Of a stretch of DNA of 64,000 bases, positions 16,944 through 26,000 are shown piece after piece. Where the stretch lies: NCBI RefSeq assembly GCF_003385185.1, contig NZ_PQHZ01000010.1:124001-188000 (forward strand), read 5' to 3'. The position numbers and the translations under genes were made by a program. The stretch is from Amycolatopsis palatopharyngis (lineage in GTDB: Bacteria > Actinomycetota > Actinomycetes > Mycobacteriales > Pseudonocardiaceae). How positions within the stretch are numbered: position 1 is the first letter of the stretch; each line of letters starts with the position of its first letter. A model generated the notes under the pieces. The model was not told the origin of the DNA and did no database searches. It saw only the letters and a list, made by a program, of their open reading frames with translations.

Positions 16944-17191
16944 TCCGAAGTATCCGGTGAAGGGACCTTGTCACCGACGTGGCGGCACCGGGCCGGAGAA
17001 CGACGATTTCGGTGCGACATGGCGCTTTGCAGCAAGAAACGGTACCTCTTCGAAGTCGTCTTGCCTCGGTCCTGGTTCAGCTCGACGGGTGCGTCGGACA
17101 AGCGGCTCGCGGCGGTGGCATCATGCTGTCGGTGAGGTGCAAGACTCGTCTGTCCGCAGCTGGTGTTCACCTGTTTGACCGTGTCTCCGGG

Positions 17192-18031
17192 ATGAACGTG
17201 CTGCTCGACGAGATGGCTGTTCCCGCTGAGCAGTTCTCCCGTGCTCCCCGGTACCTGTCCGTCGCGCTGACCAACGCCTGCGAGCTCCACTGTGCCTACT
17301 GCTACGCGCCCAAGCACGCCGCAGCGCTCGACATGGAGCGTGTAGTCGCGTGGTCGGCCGAACTCGATGCTGCCGGGTGCCTCGGTGTCGGCTTCGGAGG
17401 AGGGGAACCGACCGCATACCGAAGGTTCGCCCAGCTGTGTTCGGACATAGCCCAGTCCACGTCTATGGCGGTGACCTTCACGACCCATGGGCACCGGCTC
17501 ACACCCGAACTCGTCGAATCCCTGCGCGGGGCCGTGCACTTCGTCCGCCTGTCAGTCGACGGGGTCGGAGCCACCTACGAGCGGCTCCGCGGCCGACCGT
17601 TCGCGGCCGTGGTCCAGGCGGCGGCGTTGCTCGGCACCCTCGCCCCGTTCGGCATCAACGCCGTCATCAATGCCGACACGGTCAGCGAACTAGATGACCT
17701 CGCCGAGTTCGCCGACAAGGTCGGCGCGTCCGAACTCCTGCTTCTGCCGGAGCAGCCGACCGCGGCGACTCCCGGTATCAGCGACGCCGACGCTCAGCGC
17801 CTCGTCGAATGGGCCGCGATCCCCAGGAACAGGGTTCGGCTCGCCATCTCCCGTACTGGCCTCGAAGCTGCGCTGCCCACGGCGGAGGCCGTGCCAGGCG
17901 AGCGCCCTCTCGACGCGCACATGCACGTCGACGCGACTGGCGTCCTGCGCCCTCACGCCTACGCGCACACGGGATTGTCAGTCGGAAGTTCCATCATGGA
18001 AGCCGTGCAGGCGTTGAGGGAGGCACCATGA
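17192..18031 (+). CDS. radical SAM protein of a STAND-linked cassette
   Basis: A 279-residue radical SAM protein from ATG 17192, which places the cluster motif near residue 30 as usual. Cys30, Cys34 and Cys37 lie in TNACELHCAYCYAPKH and bind the 4Fe-4S/SAM centre. GFGGGEPT (about 67-74) is the SAM-binding glycine motif, and HFVRLSVDGVGATYERLRG follows. The C-terminus keeps the shape of a SPASM/twitch tail (VDATGVLRPHAYAHTG) but has His where the auxiliary-cluster Cys is expected. The motif spacing does not fit viperin (CxxxCxxCF). The 3' end overlaps the next gene by 4 bases. It may modify the small neighbour or make a signal for the NTPase (inference). In-frame starts at 16979 and 17123 are possible. 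Confidence 0.82.
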   Translation: MNVLLDEMAVPAEQFSRAPRYLSVALTNACELHCAYCYAPKHAAALDMERVVAWSAELDAAGCLGVGFGGGEPTAYRRFAQLCSDIAQSTSMAVTFTTHGHRLTPELVESLRGAVHFVRLSVDGVGATYERLRGRPFAAVVQAAALLGTLAPFGINAVINADTVSELDDLAEFADKVGASELLLLPEQPTAATPGISDADAQRLVEWAAIPRNRVRLAISRTGLEAALPTAEAVPGERPLDAHMHVDATGVLRPHAYAHTGLSVGSSIMEAVQALREAP

Positions 18032-18462
18032 GGATCTGGAACGGCTACGGCTCGGAGCATTCGATGGACCTGGTTCTGATCGGCCGGTTCCAGACGGTTA
18101 CCGGCGCGAAGGCAGCCGAGGAGCGCATCGAGGCTCTGCAGGCGCTCGCCGAGGCCGCGTGGTCCGACGACGACTGGCGGAGCCCCGATGAACGCATGCC
18201 TCCCGAACTCGGGCAAGCACTGCGCGAAATGAAGCTGTACGACATGGGGCGGCACGACGTCGACAACTACGCGCTTGATCACAGCGTCACCCGCACAGCG
18301 GAGACGGTCCGGATCTGGACCGACGAGTCCGACGTTCAGGGATTCCTGAAGGTGCTTCTCCACTACGGCGCGAGGGTCGAGGTCTTCTCCCGCCACGAAT
18401 GGGACGAGGACGCGATCACGCGGCCGGATGCGAGCAACCGGAGCGACGGTGGATCTGACTGA
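18028..18462 (+). CDS. small unknown protein between radical SAM and STAND genes
   Basis: A 144-residue soluble acidic protein starting MRIWNGYGSEHSMDLVLIGR, rich in Trp, Asp and Glu, with no membrane segment and no Cys pair. The N-terminal IWNxYGSEHSM stretch looks like a conserved family signature, possibly a DUF, but I cannot name a function. The ATG overlaps the radical SAM stop by 4 bases, and the end overlaps the STAND gene start (GTG 18449) by 14 bases, so all three should be made together. Candidate roles are a substrate of the radical SAM enzyme, a regulatory subunit, or a sensor that keeps the NTPase inactive. Confidence 0.75.
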   Translation: MRIWNGYGSEHSMDLVLIGRFQTVTGAKAAEERIEALQALAEAAWSDDDWRSPDERMPPELGQALREMKLYDMGRHDVDNYALDHSVTRTAETVRIWTDESDVQGFLKVLLHYGARVEVFSRHEWDEDAITRPDASNRSDGGSD

Positions 18463-21400
18463 TCTGGCACGCCTGCCCGGCGCCGCCGACCAGAACTTTG
18501 AAGCGCTCACGCGGGCCATCGTGTCCCGCCGCTACGGCGCGCTGGGCACGATGCGGGAGCGCCGGAACCAGCCCGGCGTCGAGTTCTACCTGCGTGTAGA
18601 CCACGCCGGTGCCCTGGGCGATCCCGGCCGGGTATGGGGTTGGTCGTGCAAGTGGTTCATCCTCGACAGCAAGAACCGCCTCACCATGGACCAGCGTGAT
18701 CAGATCGAGGACTCGCTCTCCAAGGCAATCAAGCACGTCGCCGGCCTGACCGACTTCGTGCTCTGCCTTCCACAGCGGCCCGCGAAGAACGACGAGGAGT
18801 GGATCGACGGACTCGGTGGGCAGGGCGTCAGCGTCAAACTCTGGTCCACCGAGAACTACGACGCACAACTCGCCGGACACGATGAACTCCGCTCCACCTT
18901 CTTCGGCGAACTAGCCCTCACCGCAGACGTACTGGCGCAAGCCCACAAGCGATCTGTTGCGCCCGTCGAGGCCCGGTGGACGCCACGGTTGCACACCTCC
19001 CACCACGTGGAGCACCGCATCGACCGGGCCTTGCTACGCCCGGCGTCATTCGAGTGGCTGGAGCAGCGCACAGACGACATCGCAACCCGGATCCAGGCAC
19101 TGCGCGCAGCCCTCGACGGCCTCGACACCACCTTCCGCCAAGGCGCCGTCGAGATCGCCGACGACCTGGACCGGTTCGTCGACGACCTGCGGGAGATCCT
19201 CGACGCCGGGAGGAGCCTCCGGCCCTGGGAGGTCCGCGAGCGCCTGGCCGCACAGCGGCCACCCGCAACCTCTCCCAGCACGCTGCGACGCCTGGTGCTC
19301 AAACTGAGGCAGCGTCGCCTGCCCGAGGCGCTGCTCGTCACCGGCCTTGGCGCGGAGATCCGCGACATCGTCCAGTGGCTGCACAACACGCGGGCGGACA
19401 CCAAAGCCCCCCTGCTCGCCGTCATCGCCGCCGCGGGACAGGGCAAGACGCACCTCGCCGCGCAGATGACCTCACCTAACGGCCAGCCCACGGCAGGAGT
19501 CTTCATCCAGGGCGGGAATCTGCGCGCTGGCAAGACCCTCGACGACCTCGCGCGACGGATCCCCGGACTGAAGGTCGACCACTTCGAAGACCTCCTGGAA
19601 GCGCTCAACTCAGCCGGCAACCGCGCCGGCTGCCAGATCCCGTTGATCATCGACGGCCTGAACGAAGCCGAGCGGCCCTCCGAATGGAGGCCACTGCTCG
19701 CGGGGTTGGCACCGGTCCTGGACGGCTACCCTCACGTGGCGGTGATCGTCACCCTCCGCGAACCACTCGCCGACCAGGCCCTCCCCAAGGGCACGGTGCG
19801 CCTGGAACTGGAGTGGCAGCGCGCGGAAGTCGACGACATCCTCCGCGTCTACTTCAGCCACTACCTGATCAACCCTGCCGAGGCCTGGCTGCCGATCGAA
19901 GAGTTCCACAACCCGCTGTTCGTGCGCATGTACTGCGAGGCCGCGAACCATGACCGCCGAGCGCCGGTGGGCGTGGAAGCGCTGCCTCATTCCCTCATCG
20001 GCGTCTTCGAACTGTACCGCGAGGGCGTGGTCGAACGGCTGGCCGAGGACCCGGCCCGCATCCCGGTGCCAGCCGACCAGATCCAGCACCGCCTCGCCGC
20101 TCTGGCGAGACACCTGTGGACACACAACGTCCGTCGGCTTCCCTTCGATGAAGCGCGACGAATCCTCGACACCGACCAGCCGAATTGGGACGAAAGTCTG
20201 CTCCGGCGGCTCGTAGAGGAAGGAGTGATCTTCCGCGAGGAGATCCAGGGTTCCGACGACACTGAGTGCGGCTTCATCTTTGACCGCCTTGCTGGATACT
20301 TGATCGCCGACGCGATTCTGGTACGCATTCCCCCCGCGGAAGTCAACGAGCGGCTCGCGGAGGCGGCTCTCTGGCAGTCCCTCCTGGGCAACCAAGCGCA
20401 CCCCCTCGGCGAGGACATCCTCATCGGTCTCATCTCGTTGCTGCCACGCCGCTTCACCCGGCGCCACCTGTGGCGTGTCGCCCCGGATGAGCACCGTTCG
20501 TTTGTGCTCACCCAGGAACTCAACACCGAGTCGGACTTCCTCGACAACGAGACCGTCGACGAGCTCGCAACCGCGCTCATTACCGCGCAGCCCAGCAAGA
20601 GGAAGGGACGACCAGCATTCGGCCGTCTGTGGGAGATCCGCAGGTCCGCCCCCCACCCCCTGAATGCCGTATTCCTCGACCGCGTCCTGCGCCAGCTGTC
20701 CCTACCCGAACGTGACCTGCGCTGGACCGAATGGGCTCGAGGTCAGGCTCCAGATCGGCTCACAGCAGACCTGGAACGAGCGATCCACAGGTGGTCGGGA
20801 AGCAGCAATCGCGCCCAGGGCGACGACCTGGACGCGCAGGCCATCGCCTGGCTGCTGACTTCCACGGACTTGAGCATGCGGGACCTGGCGACGAAGGCCC
20901 TCCAGCGCTACGGCCAGCCAGAACCCAAGCGGCTGTTCGACCTCGCCGCCCGGATGCTCGACGTCGACGACCCCTACGTCGTCGAACGCATCGTCGCCGC
21001 AGCGTTCGGGGCCGCTAGTACCCACCAGATGCCTGATCCTGGCGGACCGCTCGAACGCGCCCTGCGGGACTGGCTGGTGCAGTTGCGCGACCGCTTCCTG
21101 GACGGCGGGACCACGCCCATCTCGCACGAGCAACTGCGCGGCTACGTACGGGCGACCTTTGAATTCGCTGGCACTCTCCATCCTGCCGCCGTCCCTGACG
21201 GTGTCGATGCCTTTGCGCCGAGGTTCGCCGCCGTGGCGCCCGCTGAGGTGATGGAGGACGACGACCCCAACGCCGACGAATGCGACCGCACCTTCGGCTT
21301 CGACTTCGAGAACTACATCATCGGAGCCGCCATCAACGGCAGGGCCAACTACGACTTCAACCAACCCGACTACCGCAGGGCCCGCGCCGAGGTCATGGCT

Positions 21401-22438
21401 CGCGTCTGGGAACTGGGCTGGCGCGAGAAGAATTTCGGCAGCGTCGATCAATCCATTGCCGCGAGCGCTGAGCGGCCTTACAGCACCAAAAGGAGGGTAG
21501 AGCGGTACGGCAAGAAGTACGGCTGGATCGCCTACCACGAAATGGTTGGCCGCCTCGTTGACGTCGGCCGCGCACCAGCCCCCTTCGGGGACGCAGAACG
21601 CTTGATGCCAGACATCGACCCGACCTTCCCCGCCAGCCCCCCGGTAGCACCCATGTCCTTACCGCTGTGGGCGCCCATGGAGCCGACCGACGACCAGACC
21701 TGGCTTGCCTCGGGGACGGTGGCTGTCCCGGACTATCTGTGGTCACCCGAGGAGATCCACGGAGTGGACGGCGGCTGGCTTCTGGTCGAGGGATACCTGG
21801 ACCACCGCCACGACGGGCGGACGGTGTTCGGGTTCTTCCGCACCCTCCTGCTGAAGCCGGAGGACGTGGAACCCGCTCGGCAGCTCGCCAGCGAGCGCCA
21901 GTATCCGGGAAACGACTTCTTTCCTCGGCTGCCGATGGTCCGCGACGTGCTGGCCGCTGAGATGCCTTGGAGCCCCCGGTTCGAGCTGACGTTCGACGAC
22001 GATGCCCCGGGCGCCTTCCCACACCGAGCGCTGCGTGGCGACTGGCAGGACGACGGCATCGGGTTCGACCAGGTCGCCGTGGACTTCTCCCCCGACAGCA
22101 CTTCGGAGATCGGGCTCGGCGGGGGCTACGACGTGCCGTCGTTCGAGTTCGCCGCCCGGTTCGGCCTGCGCCAATTGCCCGGCACCGTGGACCTCGTGGG
22201 CCTGGACGGCCGACGTGCCTCCGCAGTCTTCCGCGCGGACAAGCCTTGGCGCGGCCACCTGCTCTACCTGCGCCGCGATCTCGTCGAGAGCTTCGTCGGT
22301 GATCGCCGGATCATGCAAGTGGTCTGGGGCGAGCGAGGGGTTGCCGCCGACTGGCACTCTGTTCCTTCCTGGATGCGCGCGTTACACCGCAGCTACGCCC
22401 ACGTATGGCGGCACATCCGAATGCTTGGGGCGGATTAG
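18449..22438 (+). CDS. nuclease-STAND NTPase (Avs-like anti-phage protein)
   Basis: About 1,329 residues from GTG 18449, preceded by GGAG; ATG 18428 is possible but lacks an SD. An N-terminal Mrr/PD-(D/E)XK-like domain is suggested by GVEFYLRVDHAGALGD then VWGWSCKWFIL (about 45-75). A linker leads to a P-loop NTPase with Walker A AAAGQGKTHLAAQ (about 327-339) and Walker B-like PLIIDGLNEAERP (about 398-410), typical of STAND/NACHT-type Avs proteins. The remaining 800 residues are helical-repeat-like and probably sense a phage product. Known Avs proteins oligomerise on phage terminase or portal and degrade DNA. The presence of a radical SAM partner is the unusual part. Confidence 0.82.
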   Translation: MDLTDLARLPGAADQNFEALTRAIVSRRYGALGTMRERRNQPGVEFYLRVDHAGALGDPGRVWGWSCKWFILDSKNRLTMDQRDQIEDSLSKAIKHVAGLTDFVLCLPQRPAKNDEEWIDGLGGQGVSVKLWSTENYDAQLAGHDELRSTFFGELALTADVLAQAHKRSVAPVEARWTPRLHTSHHVEHRIDRALLRPASFEWLEQRTDDIATRIQALRAALDGLDTTFRQGAVEIADDLDRFVDDLREILDAGRSLRPWEVRERLAAQRPPATSPSTLRRLVLKLRQRRLPEALLVTGLGAEIRDIVQWLHNTRADTKAPLLAVIAAAGQGKTHLAAQMTSPNGQPTAGVFIQGGNLRAGKTLDDLARRIPGLKVDHFEDLLEALNSAGNRAGCQIPLIIDGLNEAERPSEWRPLLAGLAPVLDGYPHVAVIVTLREPLADQALPKGTVRLELEWQRAEVDDILRVYFSHYLINPAEAWLPIEEFHNPLFVRMYCEAANHDRRAPVGVEALPHSLIGVFELYREGVVERLAEDPARIPVPADQIQHRLAALARHLWTHNVRRLPFDEARRILDTDQPNWDESLLRRLVEEGVIFREEIQGSDDTECGFIFDRLAGYLIADAILVRIPPAEVNERLAEAALWQSLLGNQAHPLGEDILIGLISLLPRRFTRRHLWRVAPDEHRSFVLTQELNTESDFLDNETVDELATALITAQPSKRKGRPAFGRLWEIRRSAPHPLNAVFLDRVLRQLSLPERDLRWTEWARGQAPDRLTADLERAIHRWSGSSNRAQGDDLDAQAIAWLLTSTDLSMRDLATKALQRYGQPEPKRLFDLAARMLDVDDPYVVERIVAAAFGAASTHQMPDPGGPLERALRDWLVQLRDRFLDGGTTPISHEQLRGYVRATFEFAGTLHPAAVPDGVDAFAPRFAAVAPAEVMEDDDPNADECDRTFGFDFENYIIGAAINGRANYDFNQPDYRRARAEVMARVWELGWREKNFGSVDQSIAASAERPYSTKRRVERYGKKYGWIAYHEMVGRLVDVGRAPAPFGDAERLMPDIDPTFPASPPVAPMSLPLWAPMEPTDDQTWLASGTVAVPDYLWSPEEIHGVDGGWLLVEGYLDHRHDGRTVFGFFRTLLLKPEDVEPARQLASERQYPGNDFFPRLPMVRDVLAAEMPWSPRFELTFDDDAPGAFPHRALRGDWQDDGIGFDQVAVDFSPDSTSEIGLGGGYDVPSFEFAARFGLRQLPGTVDLVGLDGRRASAVFRADKPWRGHLLYLRRDLVESFVGDRRIMQVVWGERGVAADWHSVPSWMRALHRSYAHVWRHIRMLGAD

Positions 22439-23048
22439 CGCTGTGCAGTGAGCCGCCCCGGAGGTTCTGGATAGCGAGACGTACGCTCATGCCGCTGGCA
22501 GCGCGCGACGAGCGCGACCTGGATCGACCTTGGCGGGCAGTCGGCTGTGTACGGGCCCGACTGTCGACACTCCGAGTGACGAGACAACGATCCGATTACC
22601 GTTTCCGTTCGACGGGCAAAATCCCGAATGGGTTCGGATATTGCCTGGATTGCGCATCCAACAAGGCAATATACGAACCTAAACCTGCTGGTCAGCGGTT
22701 TACCGGTGTCGGTGAAACCCGCCCACGCCAAGGTTCGGCGGGATGGCTACCGGCAATCTCGGCAAGGGTCAGGAACTGACTACTCTCCGCTCAACGGCGC
22801 GCGCCGGTCGAACGGTCGGTCGTGACACTGCGCCCCTCGTGGATCGTCGGCGTTTGATCCGAGCATCGAACCGTTACGCGTGCAGTGCCGCATGGTGTCC
22901 GGAGAGGTTCGCTGACGACGGCGACACCGGAGCCTGGCTCATCGCTCGGGGTCCTTGGCCCGCGCCTCGTCGTCGGCCAGCGTGAACGTGGTGGAGAGGT
23001 ACTCGGTGAGCGCGAGCTTGGCATCCTCGGCCACGAGCGACGGATACA
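22439..23048. other. intergenic region with repeat copy 2
   Basis: No gene is supported in these 610 bases. They hold the second copy of the dispersed repeat (22658-22763). Short frames on both strands show no family resemblance. The STAND gene (plus) and the helicase-nuclease gene (minus) converge on it. Confidence 0.6.
22658..22763 (+). repeat. dispersed repeat, copy 2 (boundary of two defence blocks)
   Basis: The 41-base core 22658-22698 is identical to copy 1. The next 65 bases encode NLNLLVSGLPVSVKPAHAK then VRRDGYRQSR, with mostly synonymous changes from copy 1 (for example GGC/GGT, CTG/TTA, AAG/AAA, GGA/GGC). No stop follows at the same place as in copies 1 and 3. It separates the radical SAM-STAND cassette from the condensin/SbcCD block. 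Confidence 0.7.
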
Positions 23049-26000
23049 TCACCCACCCCCAATGCGGCGGCGCTTCGGCCGGCGCGGACCAGCGGAGAGG
23101 AAAGACTCGGCGAGCGCGCGCCATCCCGGAACATCCACGCCGCTCCGATCGTCCGTCCACACCAAACTGCCATTCTCACCGCCACCTTCCTGCAGTGGCA
23201 GGATTCCCTGCCCGGCATACCACGCCTTCTTCTTCTCCCAGCCGTGGCGGTACTTGGGGTCATGCAGGAGGCCGAGGTGCTCCCAGTAGACCGTGCGGCC
23301 GTCAGGTGCCTCGATGGTGAAGTCAGGCAGCCGGACCCGCCCGTCCGAGCCGGTGAGGCGTTTCTCGTAAAACCACGAGCTGCGGGCGAGCTCATTCAGG
23401 ATCTCCGCAATGATCACCTCATTTTTCGACCGCACCAGGACCCCGTTGCTGGTCAGGTGCACCAGGCTGGCGTCGAGTATGCCGAGGTCGTGGCCGTCCG
23501 GACTGACCGCCGGGCGCGGGTCGGCCGGGCGGACCAGGTCGGTGAACCGGCGGGCGGTGTCCGATCCAGTCGCGCGGGTAAGCATGATCAGATCGTCGAG
23601 CGGGCCTTCGTGGCATAGCACAATCCGGTCGGTCTGCCTGGTCAGCGCGGTGTAGAGCAGTTCCCTGGACAGCGCACGGGTGCCGGAGGGGACGACCAGG
23701 AAGACCCTGCCGAACTCGCTGCCCTGTGCCTTGTGCACGGTCAGCGCCCAGGCCAGCTCCACGCTGGCATCGTCGTCGCTGACCGCGTTGTTCATGGTTA
23801 TCCGCGTGCCCGGCTGGGTGGAGAACTCGACCTGCGTTTCCCATGGCGCTTTCTTGCCCTTGCCGGCGAGTTGACCGATGACCACACCGATCTCACCGTT
23901 GGCGACATAGCTCCTAGTCCTGCCCTGCTGGCCGGGTGCCCAGGATTTCAGCATCTGGTTGGCCAGGTTGACCACCTTGTCGCCTAGCACGATTTGCTCG
24001 CTACCAAGCGGTTTCGGCACGGACCGGTACCGGCTGGTGGCCTTCTTCAGCTCGAATTCCCGGTGTGTGAGCTTGAGGTGGCGGTTGAGCTGCACGGTGC
24101 CGTGTGCCCGGCCGCGCACCGGAGAGAGAATTTGCCAGTTCTCGCATTTCCCTGGCGCTTCCCGGTAGCTGACCCATTTGTCGACGGTCGCGCCGTAGGA
24201 CCTGGCGAAGCTGCGGCCCTCATCATCGGTCACCACATCAAGTTCGTCGCGCAGTACGTCGTCCATCACATTGGCGATTGTGCGGCCCTGCCATGGCACG
24301 GCGGCCAGGGTAGGCATCGTGATGCCGCCGCGCAGGCGGTCCCACACTTCTTCCTCGCCGTCCGAGATCTCGTCGCCGCTGAACCACTGAGCCAGCATCA
24401 GGTCGTCGCGTACATCTCCCCGCTGCCGATTGAGCACGGTCAGCTCCCCCCAGCCGGGTGCGACGCGCGGCCAGGAACCGTCGTGGTCCACGCGAGCGGC
24501 GCGTTCCAAATCCACGAATGGACGGCCGGCGCCGATCGGCGGCAACTGGCGCGGGTCACCGACTAGGACGAGTCGGTCCGGCGGGTGCAGCGCGTCGAGC
24601 AACGCGTCGAGCATGTCCTCGGTCAGCATGGACGCCTCATCCACGATGACCGTACCGACCCTGGGTGCCTTTCGCGCGTCGTCACCGAGAGCGAGGTATC
24701 GGCCGGTCTCCCCATCGTAGCGTTTGGTCCTGCCGAGGAAGCTGGCAAGTGTCTGGGCCGGGCTCTTGGCTTTCTTGGTCAACTGGACGGCCGCCTTGCC
24801 GGTTGGCGCGAGCAGTAGCACACCCTTCCGCTGGATTTCCGGCCGTTTGACCAACGCCTCGACGAGTGTCGTTTTCCCAGTGCCTGCGCGGCCATTCAGC
24901 AGCGTGACCCGGGAGGCATACATTTCCGCCAGCGCGGCGCGCTTTTCTTCCCTGGCTCGCTGTTCCTGATGGTCGTCGGCGTGGATCGGGCCGAGAATCT
25001 CGTCGATTCCCGCTGACAAGTCACTCGGTACATTGTGTCGGCCCAACTTGTGCAGGTAGTCAAGGAACTCGGTGATACTGAAACCTCGGATGATGGCGGA
25101 CCGCAGCTTGTAGGCAGGGCTGCTATCCGCGAGCGTCGTTCGCGCGAGCGGAGCCTTGTCCGGGTCCGGGTCGTTGTCGAGGTCGTCCGGCGCCAGGCCC
25201 AGGCCGGTCAGCACGGTCGGAGTGAGGTCGAACGGCTGGGCGACCGCCAGCCCGCGCACCCGCTCGATCGCCTGCGATACCGGTAGCAGCGTATGCCCGT
25301 CCGCTTCCGCGGCGGCAATCACCCAGGTCAGCGCGGCCTCGATCCGTCGGGGGTCGATGACGTCGGCGAACGACTCGTCGATCGGCAGCGGGTGGCGGGC
25401 GGCCAGCGCCGGTTCCGGGAAACAGCCCCGGTCAACGACAGTGAACGGGATCGGCGCCGCACCATCCACCGTGGACGTGACGAGGAGGTACGGGTTGCGC
25501 AGCAGGTCGGTGTACTCGATCGGGATGGCGGTCGTCCGGTCAATGACGCGCCCGACCTCATCCTTGGTCAGCTCGAACCGGGCGAGCAGCCGCAGCAGCC
25601 GCTTGGTTTTCGCGTCGAGCGAGCGCCAGATCCGCCGACGCGGCTCGGTGGCCAAGTACCGCACGATGTCCGGCGCCGGCCGGTCTTCGAGGGCGGCCAC
25701 CAACACGTCCCACGGGTCGCCGCCGTCCGGTGTGGCCCCAGCGATGGTATGCGCGGCGAACGTCGGGTGCGCCCAGCCGAGTTGCGGTAGCACGGCAGGC
25801 AGGCCGGGCGAAGGACCGCGGCGTCGCCAGGTGAGACCGAGCTGAGTGTCGAGCCATGTGACGGCGGACGCCGGCACGTTGACACCGAGTTCGACGGCGG
25901 CGTCTGCGGCCCGGCGGAGCTCGAGCAACGCCGCCACCGCGATGTCGTCCGAGACGTGCTCGGTGACGTACGAGAATTCGCGGTGCTGTTCCGGCGCAAC

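Larger units (their letters stand above)
16038..17191. other. gene-poor junction before the defence island
   Basis: No intact gene is visible over more than 1 kb. The stretch holds one copy of the dispersed repeat (16401-16507), a tRNA-like T-arm immediately before it, and a decayed minus-strand coding end near 16776-16943. A short zinc-ribbon-like peptide CPRCGSNSIHTKPGT near 16275-16325 is too little to call a gene. Confidence 0.55.

Noticed and set aside
17192-18031. Radical SAM gene as a viperin (antiviral nucleotide dehydratase)
   Set aside because: Viperins have CxxxCxxCF with different flanks and a distinct C-terminus. Here the motif is CELHCAYCYAPKH with a SPASM-like tail.
22658-22763. 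The three repeats as attL/attR sites of one integrative element
   Set aside because: No integrase gene lies nearby, and the copies differ by coding-type substitutions over most of their length, which does not fit recent site-specific recombination.
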